From Microbacterium sufflavum (GTDB lineage: Bacteria; Actinomycetota; Actinomycetes; Actinomycetales; Microbacteriaceae), in NCBI RefSeq assembly GCF_023091155.1, contig NZ_JAHWXK010000001.1, positions 2,946,418 through 3,010,417 on the forward strand: 64,000 bases of DNA, written 5' to 3'. Both the position numbers and the translations under genes were made by a program. This document shows, piece after piece, positions 37,850 through 45,898 of this stretch (its first letter is position 1; each line of letters opens with the position of its first letter). The notes under the pieces were generated by a model. It had not been told where the DNA came from. It searched no databases and was given only the letters and a program-made list of their open reading frames with translations.

Positions 37850-39625
37850 ATGAGCACATCCGTGGTCCTCCCCGCTCTCGGTGAGAGCGTCACAGAGGGT
37901 ACGGTCACCCGCTGGCTCAAGCAGGTGGGAGACACCGTCCAGGCGGACGAGGGCCTGCTCGAGATCTCGACCGACAAGGTCGACACCGAGATCCCCTCCC
38001 CGGTCACCGGCGTGATCGAGGAGATCCTCGTCGCCGAGGACGAGACCGTCGAGGTCGGTGCCCTGCTCGCTCGCATCGGCGACGGCAGCGCCGCAGCCCC
38101 GGCGGGCGACGCGCCCGCTGCGGCCGCCCCCGAAGCGGAGGCCGCCCCTGCCGAGGCCCCTGCCGCGACCGAGACTCCTGCTGAAGCGCCGGCTCCGGCC
38201 GAGGCTCCTGCGGCCGAGGCTCCCGCTCCCGCCGCCGAGGCTGCGCCGTCCGGTGACGCCACCGACATCGTGCTTCCCGAGCTCGGCGAGAGCGTCACCG
38301 AGGGAACGGTCACCCGCTGGCTCAAGCAGGTCGGTGACTCGGTCGAGGTCGACGAGGCTCTTCTGGAGATCTCGACGGACAAGGTCGACACGGAGATCCC
38401 CTCGCCCGTCGCCGGCGTGCTCCAGGAGATCGTCGCGGCCGAGGACGAGACCATCGCGGTCGGCGCCGTCCTGGCCCGCGTCGGTTCCGGCGCTGCCCAG
38501 CCTGCCGCCACCGAGGCACCTGCCGCGCCGCAGGCCGCGCCCGAGGCGCCCGCCTCCCCGGCACCCGCTGAGGCTCCGGCCGCACCGCAGGCGGCTCCCG
38601 CCCAGCCCCAGGCTCCGGCCGCGGCCCCTGCACCTGCTGCCCCTGCTCCGGCGCAGGCCGCACCGGCTCCCGCAGCGACCGAGGCGCCCGCTCCGAAGCT
38701 CTCGCTGCGGACGGAGAACGACAACCTCTACGTCACCCCGCTGGTGCGCCGTCTGGCCGCACAGCAGGGCGTGGATCTCGCTTCCGTGACGGGTACCGGT
38801 GTCGGCGGGCGCATCCGCAAGGAGGATGTGCTCAAGGCTGCCGAGTCCGCATCGCAGGCTCCGGCCGCCACGAATGCGGCTCCGGCTCCCGCACCGCTCG
38901 AGGTCTCCCCGCTGCGGGGTACGACCCAGCCGATGTCGCGTCTGCGCAAGGTACTCGCCAAGCGCGCGGTCGAGTCCATGCAGCAGACGGCGCAGCTCAC
39001 CACGGTTGTGGAGGTCGACGTCACCGCGCTGGCGGAGTACCGCGACAGCGTCAAGGGCTCGTTCCTCGAGAAGACCGGCGACAAGCTCTCGTTCCTGCCG
39101 TTCTTCGCGCTGGCCGCCGCCGAGGCGCTGCAGGCCTTCCCGATCGTGAACGCGACGGTCGACGGTGAGCAGATCGTCTACCCGGCCACCGAGAACGTCT
39201 CGATCGCGGTCGACACCGAGCGCGGGCTGCTCACTCCGGTGCTGCGCGACGCCGCGTCGAAGAACATCGCTCAGATCGCTCACGAGATCGCCGACCTCGC
39301 GGCCCGCACGCGCGACAACAAGCTGAAGCCGGACGAGCTGGCCGGCGGGACCTTCACGCTGACCAACACCGGTTCCCGCGGTGCGCTGTTCGACACGCCC
39401 GTCGTGTTCCTTCCGCAGTCCGCCATCCTCGGCACCGGCACGGTCGTCAAGCGTCCGGGTCTCGTCAAGGTCGGCGGAACCGACGCGATCGCGGTCCGTT
39501 CGTATGTGTACCTCGCTCTGTCGTACGATCACCGCATCATCGACGGTGCCGACGCGGCGCGCTTCCTCGGTGCGGTGAAGGCGCGCCTCGAAGCGGCGCA
39601 GTTCGCCCCGCAGCTGGGCGCCTGA
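37850..39625 (+). CDS. sucB: Dihydrolipoamide succinyltransferase (E2 of 2-oxoglutarate dehydrogenase)
   Basis: 591 residues. There are two lipoyl domains (about residues 1-78 and 138-213) with lipoyl lysines K43 and K178 in STDKVDTE. Each is followed by a long Ala/Pro linker. Next comes the peripheral subunit-binding domain ([17 protein letters not shown]) and the catalytic domain with the C-terminal [18 protein letters not shown]2 transfers the succinyl group to CoA at the core of the complex. Actinobacterial E2 with two lipoyl domains may also serve pyruvate dehydrogenase. The lipoyl domains are a recent-looking duplication at DNA level. Confidence 0.95.
   Translation: MSTSVVLPALGESVTEGTVTRWLKQVGDTVQADEGLLEISTDKVDTEIPSPVTGVIEEILVAEDETVEVGALLARIGDGSAAAPAGDAPAAAAPEAEAAPAEAPAATETPAEAPAPAEAPAAEAPAPAAEAAPSGDATDIVLPELGESVTEGTVTRWLKQVGDSVEVDEALLEISTDKVDTEIPSPVAGVLQEIVAAEDETIAVGAVLARVGSGAAQPAATEAPAAPQAAPEAPASPAPAEAPAAPQAAPAQPQAPAAAPAPAAPAPAQAAPAPAATEAPAPKLSLRTENDNLYVTPLVRRLAAQQGVDLASVTGTGVGGRIRKEDVLKAAESASQAPAATNAAPAPAPLEVSPLRGTTQPMSRLRKVLAKRAVESMQQTAQLTTVVEVDVTALAEYRDSVKGSFLEKTGDKLSFLPFFALAAAEALQAFPIVNATVDGEQIVYPATENVSIAVDTERGLLTPVLRDAASKNIAQIAHEIADLAARTRDNKLKPDELAGGTFTLTNTGSRGALFDTPVVFLPQSAILGTGTVVKRPGLVKVGGTDAIAVRSYVYLALSYDHRIIDGADAARFLGAVKARLEAAQFAPQLGA
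37859..38490 (+). repeat. Internal duplication of lipoyl domain coding sequence in sucB
   Basis: Two copies of roughly 220 nt, starting near 37862 and 38270, encode lipoyl domains that share long identical stretches ([19 protein letters not shown] and [16 protein letters not shown]). The Ala/Pro linkers between and after them are also repetitive. Confidence 0.8.
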
Positions 39626-39633
39626 CCGAACGA

Positions 39634-41070
39634 TCATTCTGGCTGGTCCGCGACGTCGTACACGTCGCGGACCAGCCATTTGTCGTCCTGCCGCACGAGT
39701 ACGACCATCGCGGTGGGACTCGCGGCGTCCGCCTCCGCCGGCCGAGCGACGCGGGTGACCGCGACGTCGCCGTACTCGTCGACCAGCTCGACCGTGAGCT
39801 CACCGCTGAGCGCGCGCACGGCGTCGACGGTTCCTGCGGAACCGGGCGCGATCGCGGCGACGCACTCCGCGTCCCCGGCGGAGTGACAGGCCTCAGCGGC
39901 GGAGACGAGCGTCGGGACGGCGGCGGCGGGGTCGCCCGCGTCCGCGACGCGCGGCGTGGGGGCAGCAGACGCGTGCTCGGCTCCTGTCGTCGATGACCCG
40001 CCTTTCGCCCGACCATCCCCGGTCGACGTCGGCGTCGGCGCCGTCCCCGCCGCGGTGGAGGCACCTCGGGCGTCGCTCCCGCCGTCGCCGCTCGGCCACA
40101 TCAGCCCGCCCACGAGCACGACGGCCGCACCCGCTGCCGCGATCAACAGCAGTCGGCGACGAGGTGCGCGGGGAGCCGCGGCCCGATCCCGCCCCCTACC
40201 GCTCGTCGCCCGCCGCACGCGGACGGCCTCCCTGGCGTCGGCGATCCGCGACGCGATGTCCTCCCGCAACATCCGCACGGCGCTGCGGACTCTCGCCCGG
40301 GTGGTCCGTGGGGTACGGACCGCGGACCTCCGCGTCGCGAGGCTCCTCCGCGTCGGGGCGACCCCGCCCACAGCGGGCTCGACGACGCGGGAGAGGTCTC
40401 GCGCCCGCACCGGCTTCGTCGTCTGATGCTCCAGGGGACGTGGGGACACGAGGGCGAGAAGCTCGCACTCCCACTCGTCGAGAAGCCGCCGCGGAACCCG
40501 GGGGTGCTCCAGTCGTTCGCGCAGTCCATCCCCCACCCGGTCGAGAACACGCCTCAGCGCTCGATCGGTCTCGCAGTCCCTGAGCGTCTCGACGATCGTC
40601 GCCGCTGCGGACCGGATCCCGCTCCCCTCACCGATGACGAACAGGGGTCGCCCGCCGTCGGTGAGCCACCACGTACCCTCGACGCCGCTGCCCACGCGCG
40701 CCAGTTCACCGATGCCGCGCAGCAGACTCACCGCCACCGTGCACACCTCACCCTGACGCAACCGCTGCCCCGAGGCGGACCGTCGGTCGATGAACGCCTG
40801 CAACCGATCGGTGCACCAGGGCAGCAGCACATCGTGGCCGTCCGCACGTCGGACGATGTCCAGCGGTCCGGCGACGTGCTGTGCGCCCGCGAAGTGCCAG
40901 CCCGCCCATCCCGCGAGCTCCTCGCTCGGACACCGCACCGCCACGCCGTCGCCGCTGGTGACGAGCGCCCCCGCGAAGGGGGTGTCCGGCGACGACAGCA
41001 TCCGCAGCGTGCGGTGCGCTCGTGCCAGCAGGGGCGGTGGGGCCGTCTCGATCGTCTGGGCGTCGGTCAT
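39634..41070 (-). CDS. Membrane protein with pseudokinase-like cytoplasmic domain
   Basis: 478 residues, not firmly recognised. The cytoplasmic N-terminal part (1-210) has a kinase-like cadence: LLPWCTDRLQAFIDRR, LRQGEVCTVAVSLLRGIGEL, then VEGTWWLTDGGRPLFVIGEG. The last stretch sits where kinases have an HGD...DGRP.L.DFG-type sequence, but the catalytic residues are gone. An arginine-rich segment (about 215-305) leads to one transmembrane helix (LLLIAAAGAAVVLVGGLMW). A Ser/Thr/Ala-rich linker and an extracellular domain follow, ending in AMVVLVRQDDKWLVRDVYDVA, which looks like an NTF2/SnoaL-type fold. A role as a membrane scaffold or sensor is inference. Confidence 0.7.
   Translation of the reverse strand: MTDAQTIETAPPPLLARAHRTLRMLSSPDTPFAGALVTSGDGVAVRCPSEELAGWAGWHFAGAQHVAGPLDIVRRADGHDVLLPWCTDRLQAFIDRRSASGQRLRQGEVCTVAVSLLRGIGELARVGSGVEGTWWLTDGGRPLFVIGEGSGIRSAAATIVETLRDCETDRALRRVLDRVGDGLRERLEHPRVPRRLLDEWECELLALVSPRPLEHQTTKPVRARDLSRVVEPAVGGVAPTRRSLATRRSAVRTPRTTRARVRSAVRMLREDIASRIADAREAVRVRRATSGRGRDRAAAPRAPRRRLLLIAAAGAAVVLVGGLMWPSGDGGSDARGASTAAGTAPTPTSTGDGRAKGGSSTTGAEHASAAPTPRVADAGDPAAAVPTLVSAAEACHSAGDAECVAAIAPGSAGTVDAVRALSGELTVELVDEYGDVAVTRVARPAEADAASPTAMVVLVRQDDKWLVRDVYDVADQPE
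39641..39677. terminator. Perfect 15-bp hairpin at the end of sucB
   Basis: 39641-39655 pairs perfectly with 39663-39677 (7-nt loop). It lies 15 nt after the sucB stop and within the last codons of the convergent membrane protein gene. Confidence 0.75.
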
Positions 41071-41217
41071 GCGCCCATCTCACCCGAGGGATCGTGCGCC
41101 CGGAGCCATCCACGGCGTGAGCGGAAAGGTCCGCCGGCTGCGGCTGGCTGTGCAGAGCGAGTCCTCGTGCTGCTCCGCTCCGCGCGAACGACGACATCGT
41201 CAGGGTCCGGGACTCGG

Positions 41218-41223
41218 TAGGCT
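41218..41223 (+). promoter_or_regulatory. -10 hexamer for leaderless DUF4191 transcript
   Basis: TAGGCT is followed by exactly 7 nt and the ATG at 41231. Confidence 0.55.
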
Positions 41224-41230
41224 GGATGTC

Positions 41231-41941
41231 ATGGCAAAGCGTGCTCCCGAACCCGAGAAGCGTCCTGGGTTCTTCTCCCAGATCAAGTCCCTCTTCCGGT
41301 TCACGCGCGAGGCCTACCCGTGGCTCCCCTGGGCGCAGGCCGGCATCCTCGTCGGCGGCATCCTGCTCGGCCTCGTCGCCGGCTACCTCATCCCGCCGTT
41401 CCAGGTGTGGACCCTCGTGCTCTGGGGCATCACCGGCCTCATGCTGGGCGTGCTCGGCGCGCTGTTCCTCATGACGCGACTGTCGACCTCGGCGATGTAC
41501 ACCAAGATCGACGGCATGCCCGGGGCGACCGGTCACGTGCTGAGCACCAGTCTCGGGCGTCGCTGGCAGGCATCGGAGACCCCGGTGGGGATCAACCCGA
41601 AGACCCAGGAGGCCGTGTACCGCACGATCGGTCGCGGCGGCATCGTGGTGGTCGGCGAAGGTGCCCGCGGCCGCCTCACGCGCCTGGTCAACGAGGAGCG
41701 GAGCAAGGCGCAGCGCGTCGCGCACGGTGTCCCCGTGACCGTGCTCTACGTCGGGCACGGCGAGGACGAGGTGCCCATCGCCGACCTCGCCAAGACCATC
41801 AAGAAGCTTCCCAAGGCCATCGACAAGGCCACCATGGCCGCGGTGATCCGTCGCGTCGACTCCGTGTCGCAGTCGCTCTCGTCGCTGCCGATCCCGAAGG
41901 GCATCGACCCCACCAAGGTGCGCCCGCAGCGTCCGCGCTGA
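41231..41941 (+). CDS. DUF4191 family membrane protein
   Basis: 236 residues. The basic N-terminus (FFSQIKSLFRFTREAYPW) precedes two hydrophobic helices at about residues 38-83, and the C-terminal 140 residues form a soluble domain (GRGGIVVVGEGARGRLTRLV). It matches DUF4191, which in mycobacteria lies between lipA and an RDD gene followed by glnA1. Here the RDD gene and glnA follow after the RimK/zinc-protease pair, so part of that order is kept. The function is unknown. Confidence 0.87.
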   Translation: MAKRAPEPEKRPGFFSQIKSLFRFTREAYPWLPWAQAGILVGGILLGLVAGYLIPPFQVWTLVLWGITGLMLGVLGALFLMTRLSTSAMYTKIDGMPGATGHVLSTSLGRRWQASETPVGINPKTQEAVYRTIGRGGIVVVGEGARGRLTRLVNEERSKAQRVAHGVPVTVLYVGHGEDEVPIADLAKTIKKLPKAIDKATMAAVIRRVDSVSQSLSSLPIPKGIDPTKVRPQRPR

Positions 41942-41959
41942 CCCGCACACCGCACGATC

Positions 41960-41997
41960 GACGCGCGGCCGTCCTCCTCGGAGGGCGGCCGCGCGTC
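41960..41997. terminator. Hairpin between DUF4191 and RimK-like genes
   Basis: GACGCGCGGCCG (41960-41971) pairs with CGGCCGCGCGTC (41986-41997). It lies between convergent stops and can serve both. Confidence 0.7.
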
Positions 41998-41998
41998 G

Positions 41999-43186
41999 TC
42001 ACTCCGACAGCGGCTGCTTCGGCAGGCGCCGCACCTTCGCCCGGCGACGACGACGCTCCGGGATCATCGAGCGCATCTCTTCGAGCTTGCCGAAGCAGAA
42101 CAACCGGTCGTCCGCCTCCAGCACGACGTGCTTGCGCGGGTTCGGGATCACGCTCACCCCGCGGTGCAGCGTGAGCACGGTGATGTCACGCTCCCACAGT
42201 CCGGCTTCACCCAGGGTCTTCCCCACCAGGTCGGCGGCGCCGTGCACCATCAGCTCCGCCACGCCGTACCCCGTCGACACCGTCAGGCGCTGTCGCACGT
42301 CGATCTCGGGGAACGCCACCTGCCCGGCGATGTAGTCGATGATGGCGCCGGCGACGTCGAGCTTCGTGGCCGTCTCGATGCCCTGCAGTCCCGGCGAGGA
42401 GTTCACCTCCATGACGAGCGGTCCCTCGTCGCCCTCGAGCATGTCCACTCCCGCCACCCGCAGCCCCATGATCTGCGCCGAACGGACGGCCGCCCGCTCG
42501 TACACCGGGTCGAGCTCGATCGCCTCCACCGATCCGCCGCGGTGCACGTTCGAGCGGAACTCGTCGCCGGCCGCCGACCGCCGCATCGCCGCGACCACAC
42601 GGTCGCCCACGACCAGCGCACGGATGTCGCGCCCACGACTCTCGGAGATGAACTTCTGGATCAGCACGTTCTGCTTCGTGGAGTGCAGGGTCTCGATGAT
42701 CGCCTCGGCGACCTTGACCTGTGGGGCGAGGATCACGCCGATCCCCTGCGTGCCCTCGAGCAGCTTGATCACGACCGGGGCACCGCCGACGCGCTCGATC
42801 GCCGGGCGCACATCGGCGCGGTTGCGCACGAAAGCGGTGGGCGGCATCGCGATGTTGTGCCGGGAGAGGATCTGGTTGGCGCGGAGCTTGTCGCGCGCGC
42901 TCGAGATGCCGTTGGCAGTGTTCGGGGTGTACACGTCCATCTGCTCGAACTGGCGGACCACCGCCGTACCGAAGTAGGTGATCGAGTTCCCGATGCGCGG
43001 CAGGATCGCGTCGTAGTCGCTCAGCTGGCGTCCCCGGTAGTGCAGGTCGGGCTCATCGGAGGTGAGGTCGATCGCGAAGCGAAGGGTGTTCAGCACCTTG
43101 ACGTTGTGCCCCCGCTGCAGCGCGGCGGCCCGGAGGCGCTGGGTGGAGTACGCCTGCGGCGCACGGGACAGCACTGCGATCTTCAC
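41999..43186 (-). CDS. RimK-type ATP-grasp ligase fused to an RCK_C (TrkA-C)-like domain
   Basis: 395 residues from the GTG at 43186 (AGGAAA upstream). The RimK part spans about residues 1-300, beginning KIAVLSRAPQAYSTQRL and containing VIKLLEGTQGIGVILAP, QKFISESRGRDIRALVVGD and VNSSPGLQGIE with the metal-binding asparagine. RimK adds glutamates to the C-terminus of ribosomal protein S6 in E. coli. The remaining residues (VAELMVHGAADLVGKTLGEA ... ADDRLFCFGKLEEM) look like an RCK_C domain, a ligand-binding module usually found on potassium channels, so ligase activity may be controlled by a small ligand. The zinc protease gene diverges from it with a 27-bp gap. Confidence 0.85.
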   Translation of the reverse strand: MKIAVLSRAPQAYSTQRLRAAALQRGHNVKVLNTLRFAIDLTSDEPDLHYRGRQLSDYDAILPRIGNSITYFGTAVVRQFEQMDVYTPNTANGISSARDKLRANQILSRHNIAMPPTAFVRNRADVRPAIERVGGAPVVIKLLEGTQGIGVILAPQVKVAEAIIETLHSTKQNVLIQKFISESRGRDIRALVVGDRVVAAMRRSAAGDEFRSNVHRGGSVEAIELDPVYERAAVRSAQIMGLRVAGVDMLEGDEGPLVMEVNSSPGLQGIETATKLDVAGAIIDYIAGQVAFPEIDVRQRLTVSTGYGVAELMVHGAADLVGKTLGEAGLWERDITVLTLHRGVSVIPNPRKHVVLEADDRLFCFGKLEEMRSMIPERRRRRAKVRRLPKQPLSE

Positions 43187-43213
43187 GGGGGATTTCCTGC
43201 CAGGATGTATCAG

Positions 43214-43693
43214 GTGAGTAGGTCTACCCATTCAAACACCCTCACGGGGTGGCGAGAGTGGGTCAGCCTGCCCGATCTCGGCGTCGACTGGATCAAGGCG
43301 AAGATCGACACCGGCGCGCGCACCTCATCGCTGCACGCGTTCGACGTGCACGAGTTCGAGCGTGAGGGCGAGGCGTGGGTCCGCTTCCGGGTGAACCCGT
43401 GGCAGGACAGCCAGGACGACGCGGTCGTCGTCGAGTGCCCTGTGCACGATCGCCGCGCCGTGCGCAGCTCGTCCGGGCACGCGCAGGAGCGTCTGGTGGT
43501 GCAACTGATCATCCGCCTGGTCGACCGCGAGGTGCTGGCCGAGGTCACCCTCAGCAACCGGGACGAGATGGGGTTCCGCATGCTCATCGGTCGCGAGGCC
43601 CTGCGTCACGGCTACGTCGTGGACCCCGCGCGCTCGTTCCTCGGTGGAAGGGCACCGCGCGAGGCACGCCGCCGCAACCGGGGACGCGTCTGA
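43214..43693 (+). CDS. ATP-dependent zinc protease (RimB-like, DUF785) family protein
   Basis: 159 residues from the GTG at 43214, which has AGGA at 8-nt spacing; the ATG at 43205 is an alternative. It has the retropepsin-like core WVSLPDLGVDWIKAKIDTGARTSSL in two pieces, with the D-T-G-A triad, and RDEMGFRMLIGREAL near the C-terminus. Family members pair with RimK-type ligases; RimB removes glutamates from S6. The divergent RimK-type gene strongly suggests these two write and erase the same modification. Confidence 0.85.
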   Translation: MSRSTHSNTLTGWREWVSLPDLGVDWIKAKIDTGARTSSLHAFDVHEFEREGEAWVRFRVNPWQDSQDDAVVVECPVHDRRAVRSSSGHAQERLVVQLIIRLVDREVLAEVTLSNRDEMGFRMLIGREALRHGYVVDPARSFLGGRAPREARRRNRGRV

Positions 43694-43717
43694 GGCAAGC
43701 GGGCGACCCGACGCGGC

Positions 43718-44146
43718 TCAGGCGCGGATGAGGACGGTGCCGACCGCCTTGTCGTGCAGACCGCGCTGATCCGCATCCCAGACGACCGCCGGGATCACGA
43801 CGAGCAGCAGCAGCGTGCGGACGACCGGCCGCCACAGCCCGATCCAGGCGCCGTCGAGACGCACCAGGCGCATGCCGAGGATGCGGTGACCCGGGCTACC
43901 CCCCGCGGTGGGGATGAACAGGATCTGCAGGACCGCGAACACCAGCAGCGGGGCGAACTGCGTCAGACCCGCCTCGGACGGCAGCGCGAACTGGTCGAAC
44001 CCGAGGAAGCCGGTGGCGATGATCGTGGCGGCCGCATAGTCGATCACGAGAGCGCCGATGCGTCGTCCGGGACGGGCAATGCTTCCCGTTCCCGACTCCG
44101 GGAGTCCGAGTCGTTCACCGGGGTACCTGTTCACCGCATCCGTCAC
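43718..44146 (-). CDS. RDD family membrane protein
   Basis: 142 residues from the GTG at 44146; a second GTG immediately upstream (44149) is possible. The RDD signature is in RPGRRIGALVIDYAAATI, and there are three hydrophobic helices (LLVFAVLQILFIPTAGGSPGH in part; VVRTLLLLVVIPAVVW). The start lies 6 nt after TAGGCT on the minus strand (44153-44158), so the message is probably leaderless. RDD proteins are small membrane proteins, some proposed as ion transporters. It is divergent from glnA, as in mycobacteria where an RDD gene adjoins glnA1. Confidence 0.86.
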   Translation of the reverse strand: MTDAVNRYPGERLGLPESGTGSIARPGRRIGALVIDYAAATIIATGFLGFDQFALPSEAGLTQFAPLLVFAVLQILFIPTAGGSPGHRILGMRLVRLDGAWIGLWRPVVRTLLLLVVIPAVVWDADQRGLHDKAVGTVLIRA

Positions 44147-44194
44147 CACACCAGCCTACCGAGCCGCCGGAACCGCCCCTTCCGCCCTCACGCT

Positions 44195-44232
44195 GTAACA
44201 CGCTCGAAACAAAGCGGATACCGTGGAGAAAT
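44195..44232 (+). promoter_or_regulatory. Double GlnR box upstream of glnA
   Basis: Four half-sites with 6-nt spacing: GTAAC (44195-44199), GAAAC (44206-44210), GATAC (44217-44221) and GAAAT (44228-44232). This fits the actinobacterial GlnR consensus gTnAC-n6-GaAAC-n6-GtnAC-n6-GAAAc and lies about 60-100 bp before the glnA start. Confidence 0.8.
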
Positions 44233-44294
44233 CCCCCGTCCGTACTGTGCAGAATGGCCCCGAAGCCATCGATCCGCATCACAGGAGTCGTTAC

Positions 44295-45719
44295 ATGTTC
44301 AAAGATTCGTCCGAGGTACTGGCCTACATCAAGGAGAACGACGTCAAATTCCTTGACATCCGGTTCACCGATCTCCCTGGCGTGCAGCAGCACTTCAACA
44401 TCCCTGCGGCGACGGTCGACGAGGCCTTCTTCACGGACGGGCAGCTGTTCGACGGCTCCTCGATCCGCGGCTTCGCGAGCATCCACGAGTCGGACATGCA
44501 GCTCATCCCCGACGTGACGACGGCCTACATGGACCCGTTCCGCGAGGCGAGCACCCTCGTGATGATCTTCGACATCTACAACCCGCGCACCGGCGAGATC
44601 TACTCGAAGGACCCGCGTCAGGTCGCCAAGAAGGCCGAGAAGTACCTCGCGTCGACCGGCATCGCCGACACCGCGTACTTCGCGCCCGAGGCCGAGTTCT
44701 ACATCTTCGACGACGTGCGCTACTCCGTCACGGCGGGCGAGAGCTTCTACAAGGTCGACTCCGAGGAGGCCGCGTGGAACACCGGTCGCGAGGAGGAGGG
44801 CGGCAACCTCGCCAACAAGACCCCGTACAAGGGCGGCTACTTCCCCGTGAGCCCGGTCGACAAGACGGCCGACCTGCGCGACGACATCACGCTCAAGCTG
44901 ATCGAGGCCGGCTTCATCCTCGAGCGCTCGCACCACGAGGTCGGCACGGCGGGCCAGCAGGAGATCAACTACCGCTTCGACACGATGGTGCACTCGGCGG
45001 ACGACATCCTGAAGTTCAAGTACATCGTGAAGAACACGGCCGAGGAGTGGGGCAAGGTCGCCACCTTCATGCCCAAGCCGCTCTACGGTGACAACGGCTC
45101 CGGCATGCACACGCACCAGTCGCTGTGGAACGACGGCAAGCCGCTGTTCTACGACGAGGCCGGCTACGGCCAGCTCAGCGACATCGCCCGCTGGTACATC
45201 GGCGGCATCCTGGCGCACGCTCCCGCGCTGCTCGCCTTCACGAACCCGACGCTGAACAGCTACCACCGTCTGGTGAAGGGCTTCGAGGCTCCGGTCAACC
45301 TGGTGTACTCGGCCGGCAACCGCTCCGCCGCGATCCGTATCCCGATCACGGGCTCCAACCCGAAGGCCAAGCGCATCGAGTTCCGCGCTCCCGACGCCTC
45401 CGGCAACCCGTACCTCGCCTTCGCAGCGCAGCTCATGGCAGGTCTCGACGGCATCAAGAACCGCATCGAGCCGCACGAGCCGGTCGACAAGGACCTCTAC
45501 GAGCTTCCGCCCGAGGAGGCCAAGAACATCCCGCAGGTGCCGAACTCGCTGCTCGACTCGCTCGAGGCACTCCGCAACGACCACCAGTTCCTCCTCGAGG
45601 GCGGCGTGTTCACCGAGGAGCTCATCGAGACCTGGATCTCCTACAAGTACGAGAACGAGATCCTGCCGATCGCGCAGCGTCCGCACCCGTTCGAGTACGA
45701 GCTGTACTTCGGGGTCTGA
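44295..45719 (+). CDS. glnA: Glutamine synthetase type I (GlnA1)
   Basis: 474 residues from the ATG with AGGAG 7 nt upstream; the longer frame from 44223 overlaps the GlnR box and is rejected. Motifs are [12 protein letters not shown], the latch and metal residues [10 protein letters not shown], the flap and ATP region [10 protein letters not shown], and [13 protein letters not shown]. The adenylylation tyrosine region [13 protein letters not shown] is present, so the enzyme can be controlled by GlnE, encoded about 4 kb downstream. It makes glutamine from glutamate and ammonia. Confidence 0.97.
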   Translation: MFKDSSEVLAYIKENDVKFLDIRFTDLPGVQQHFNIPAATVDEAFFTDGQLFDGSSIRGFASIHESDMQLIPDVTTAYMDPFREASTLVMIFDIYNPRTGEIYSKDPRQVAKKAEKYLASTGIADTAYFAPEAEFYIFDDVRYSVTAGESFYKVDSEEAAWNTGREEEGGNLANKTPYKGGYFPVSPVDKTADLRDDITLKLIEAGFILERSHHEVGTAGQQEINYRFDTMVHSADDILKFKYIVKNTAEEWGKVATFMPKPLYGDNGSGMHTHQSLWNDGKPLFYDEAGYGQLSDIARWYIGGILAHAPALLAFTNPTLNSYHRLVKGFEAPVNLVYSAGNRSAAIRIPITGSNPKAKRIEFRAPDASGNPYLAFAAQLMAGLDGIKNRIEPHEPVDKDLYELPPEEAKNIPQVPNSLLDSLEALRNDHQFLLEGGVFTEELIETWISYKYENEILPIAQRPHPFEYELYFGV

Positions 45720-45729
45720 CCCGCACCGC

Positions 45730-45762
45730 GAAGCGCCCGCCGGGATTCCTGGCGGGCGCTTC
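45730..45762 (+). terminator. Terminator after glnA
   Basis: GAAGCGCCCGCC (45730-45741) pairs with GGCGGGCGCTTC (45751-45762) with a 9-nt loop, 11 nt after the glnA stop. Confidence 0.75.
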
Positions 45763-45898
45763 CGCGTGTCCGGGGGTCATTCCACACACCCTCTTGCAGG
45801 TCCCTGCCCCGGAGTCAAGCCCGAAGACGGGAATCGTGCAGGGCCCTAGCGTGAGAGAGTCGCCGGGCTACCCGACCCGGCGACGGGGAGGCTGCACC

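Noticed and set aside
44223..44294. N-terminal extension of glnA
   Set aside because: It overlaps the GlnR box and -10 region and lacks family similarity; the ATG at 44295 has a good AGGAG site.
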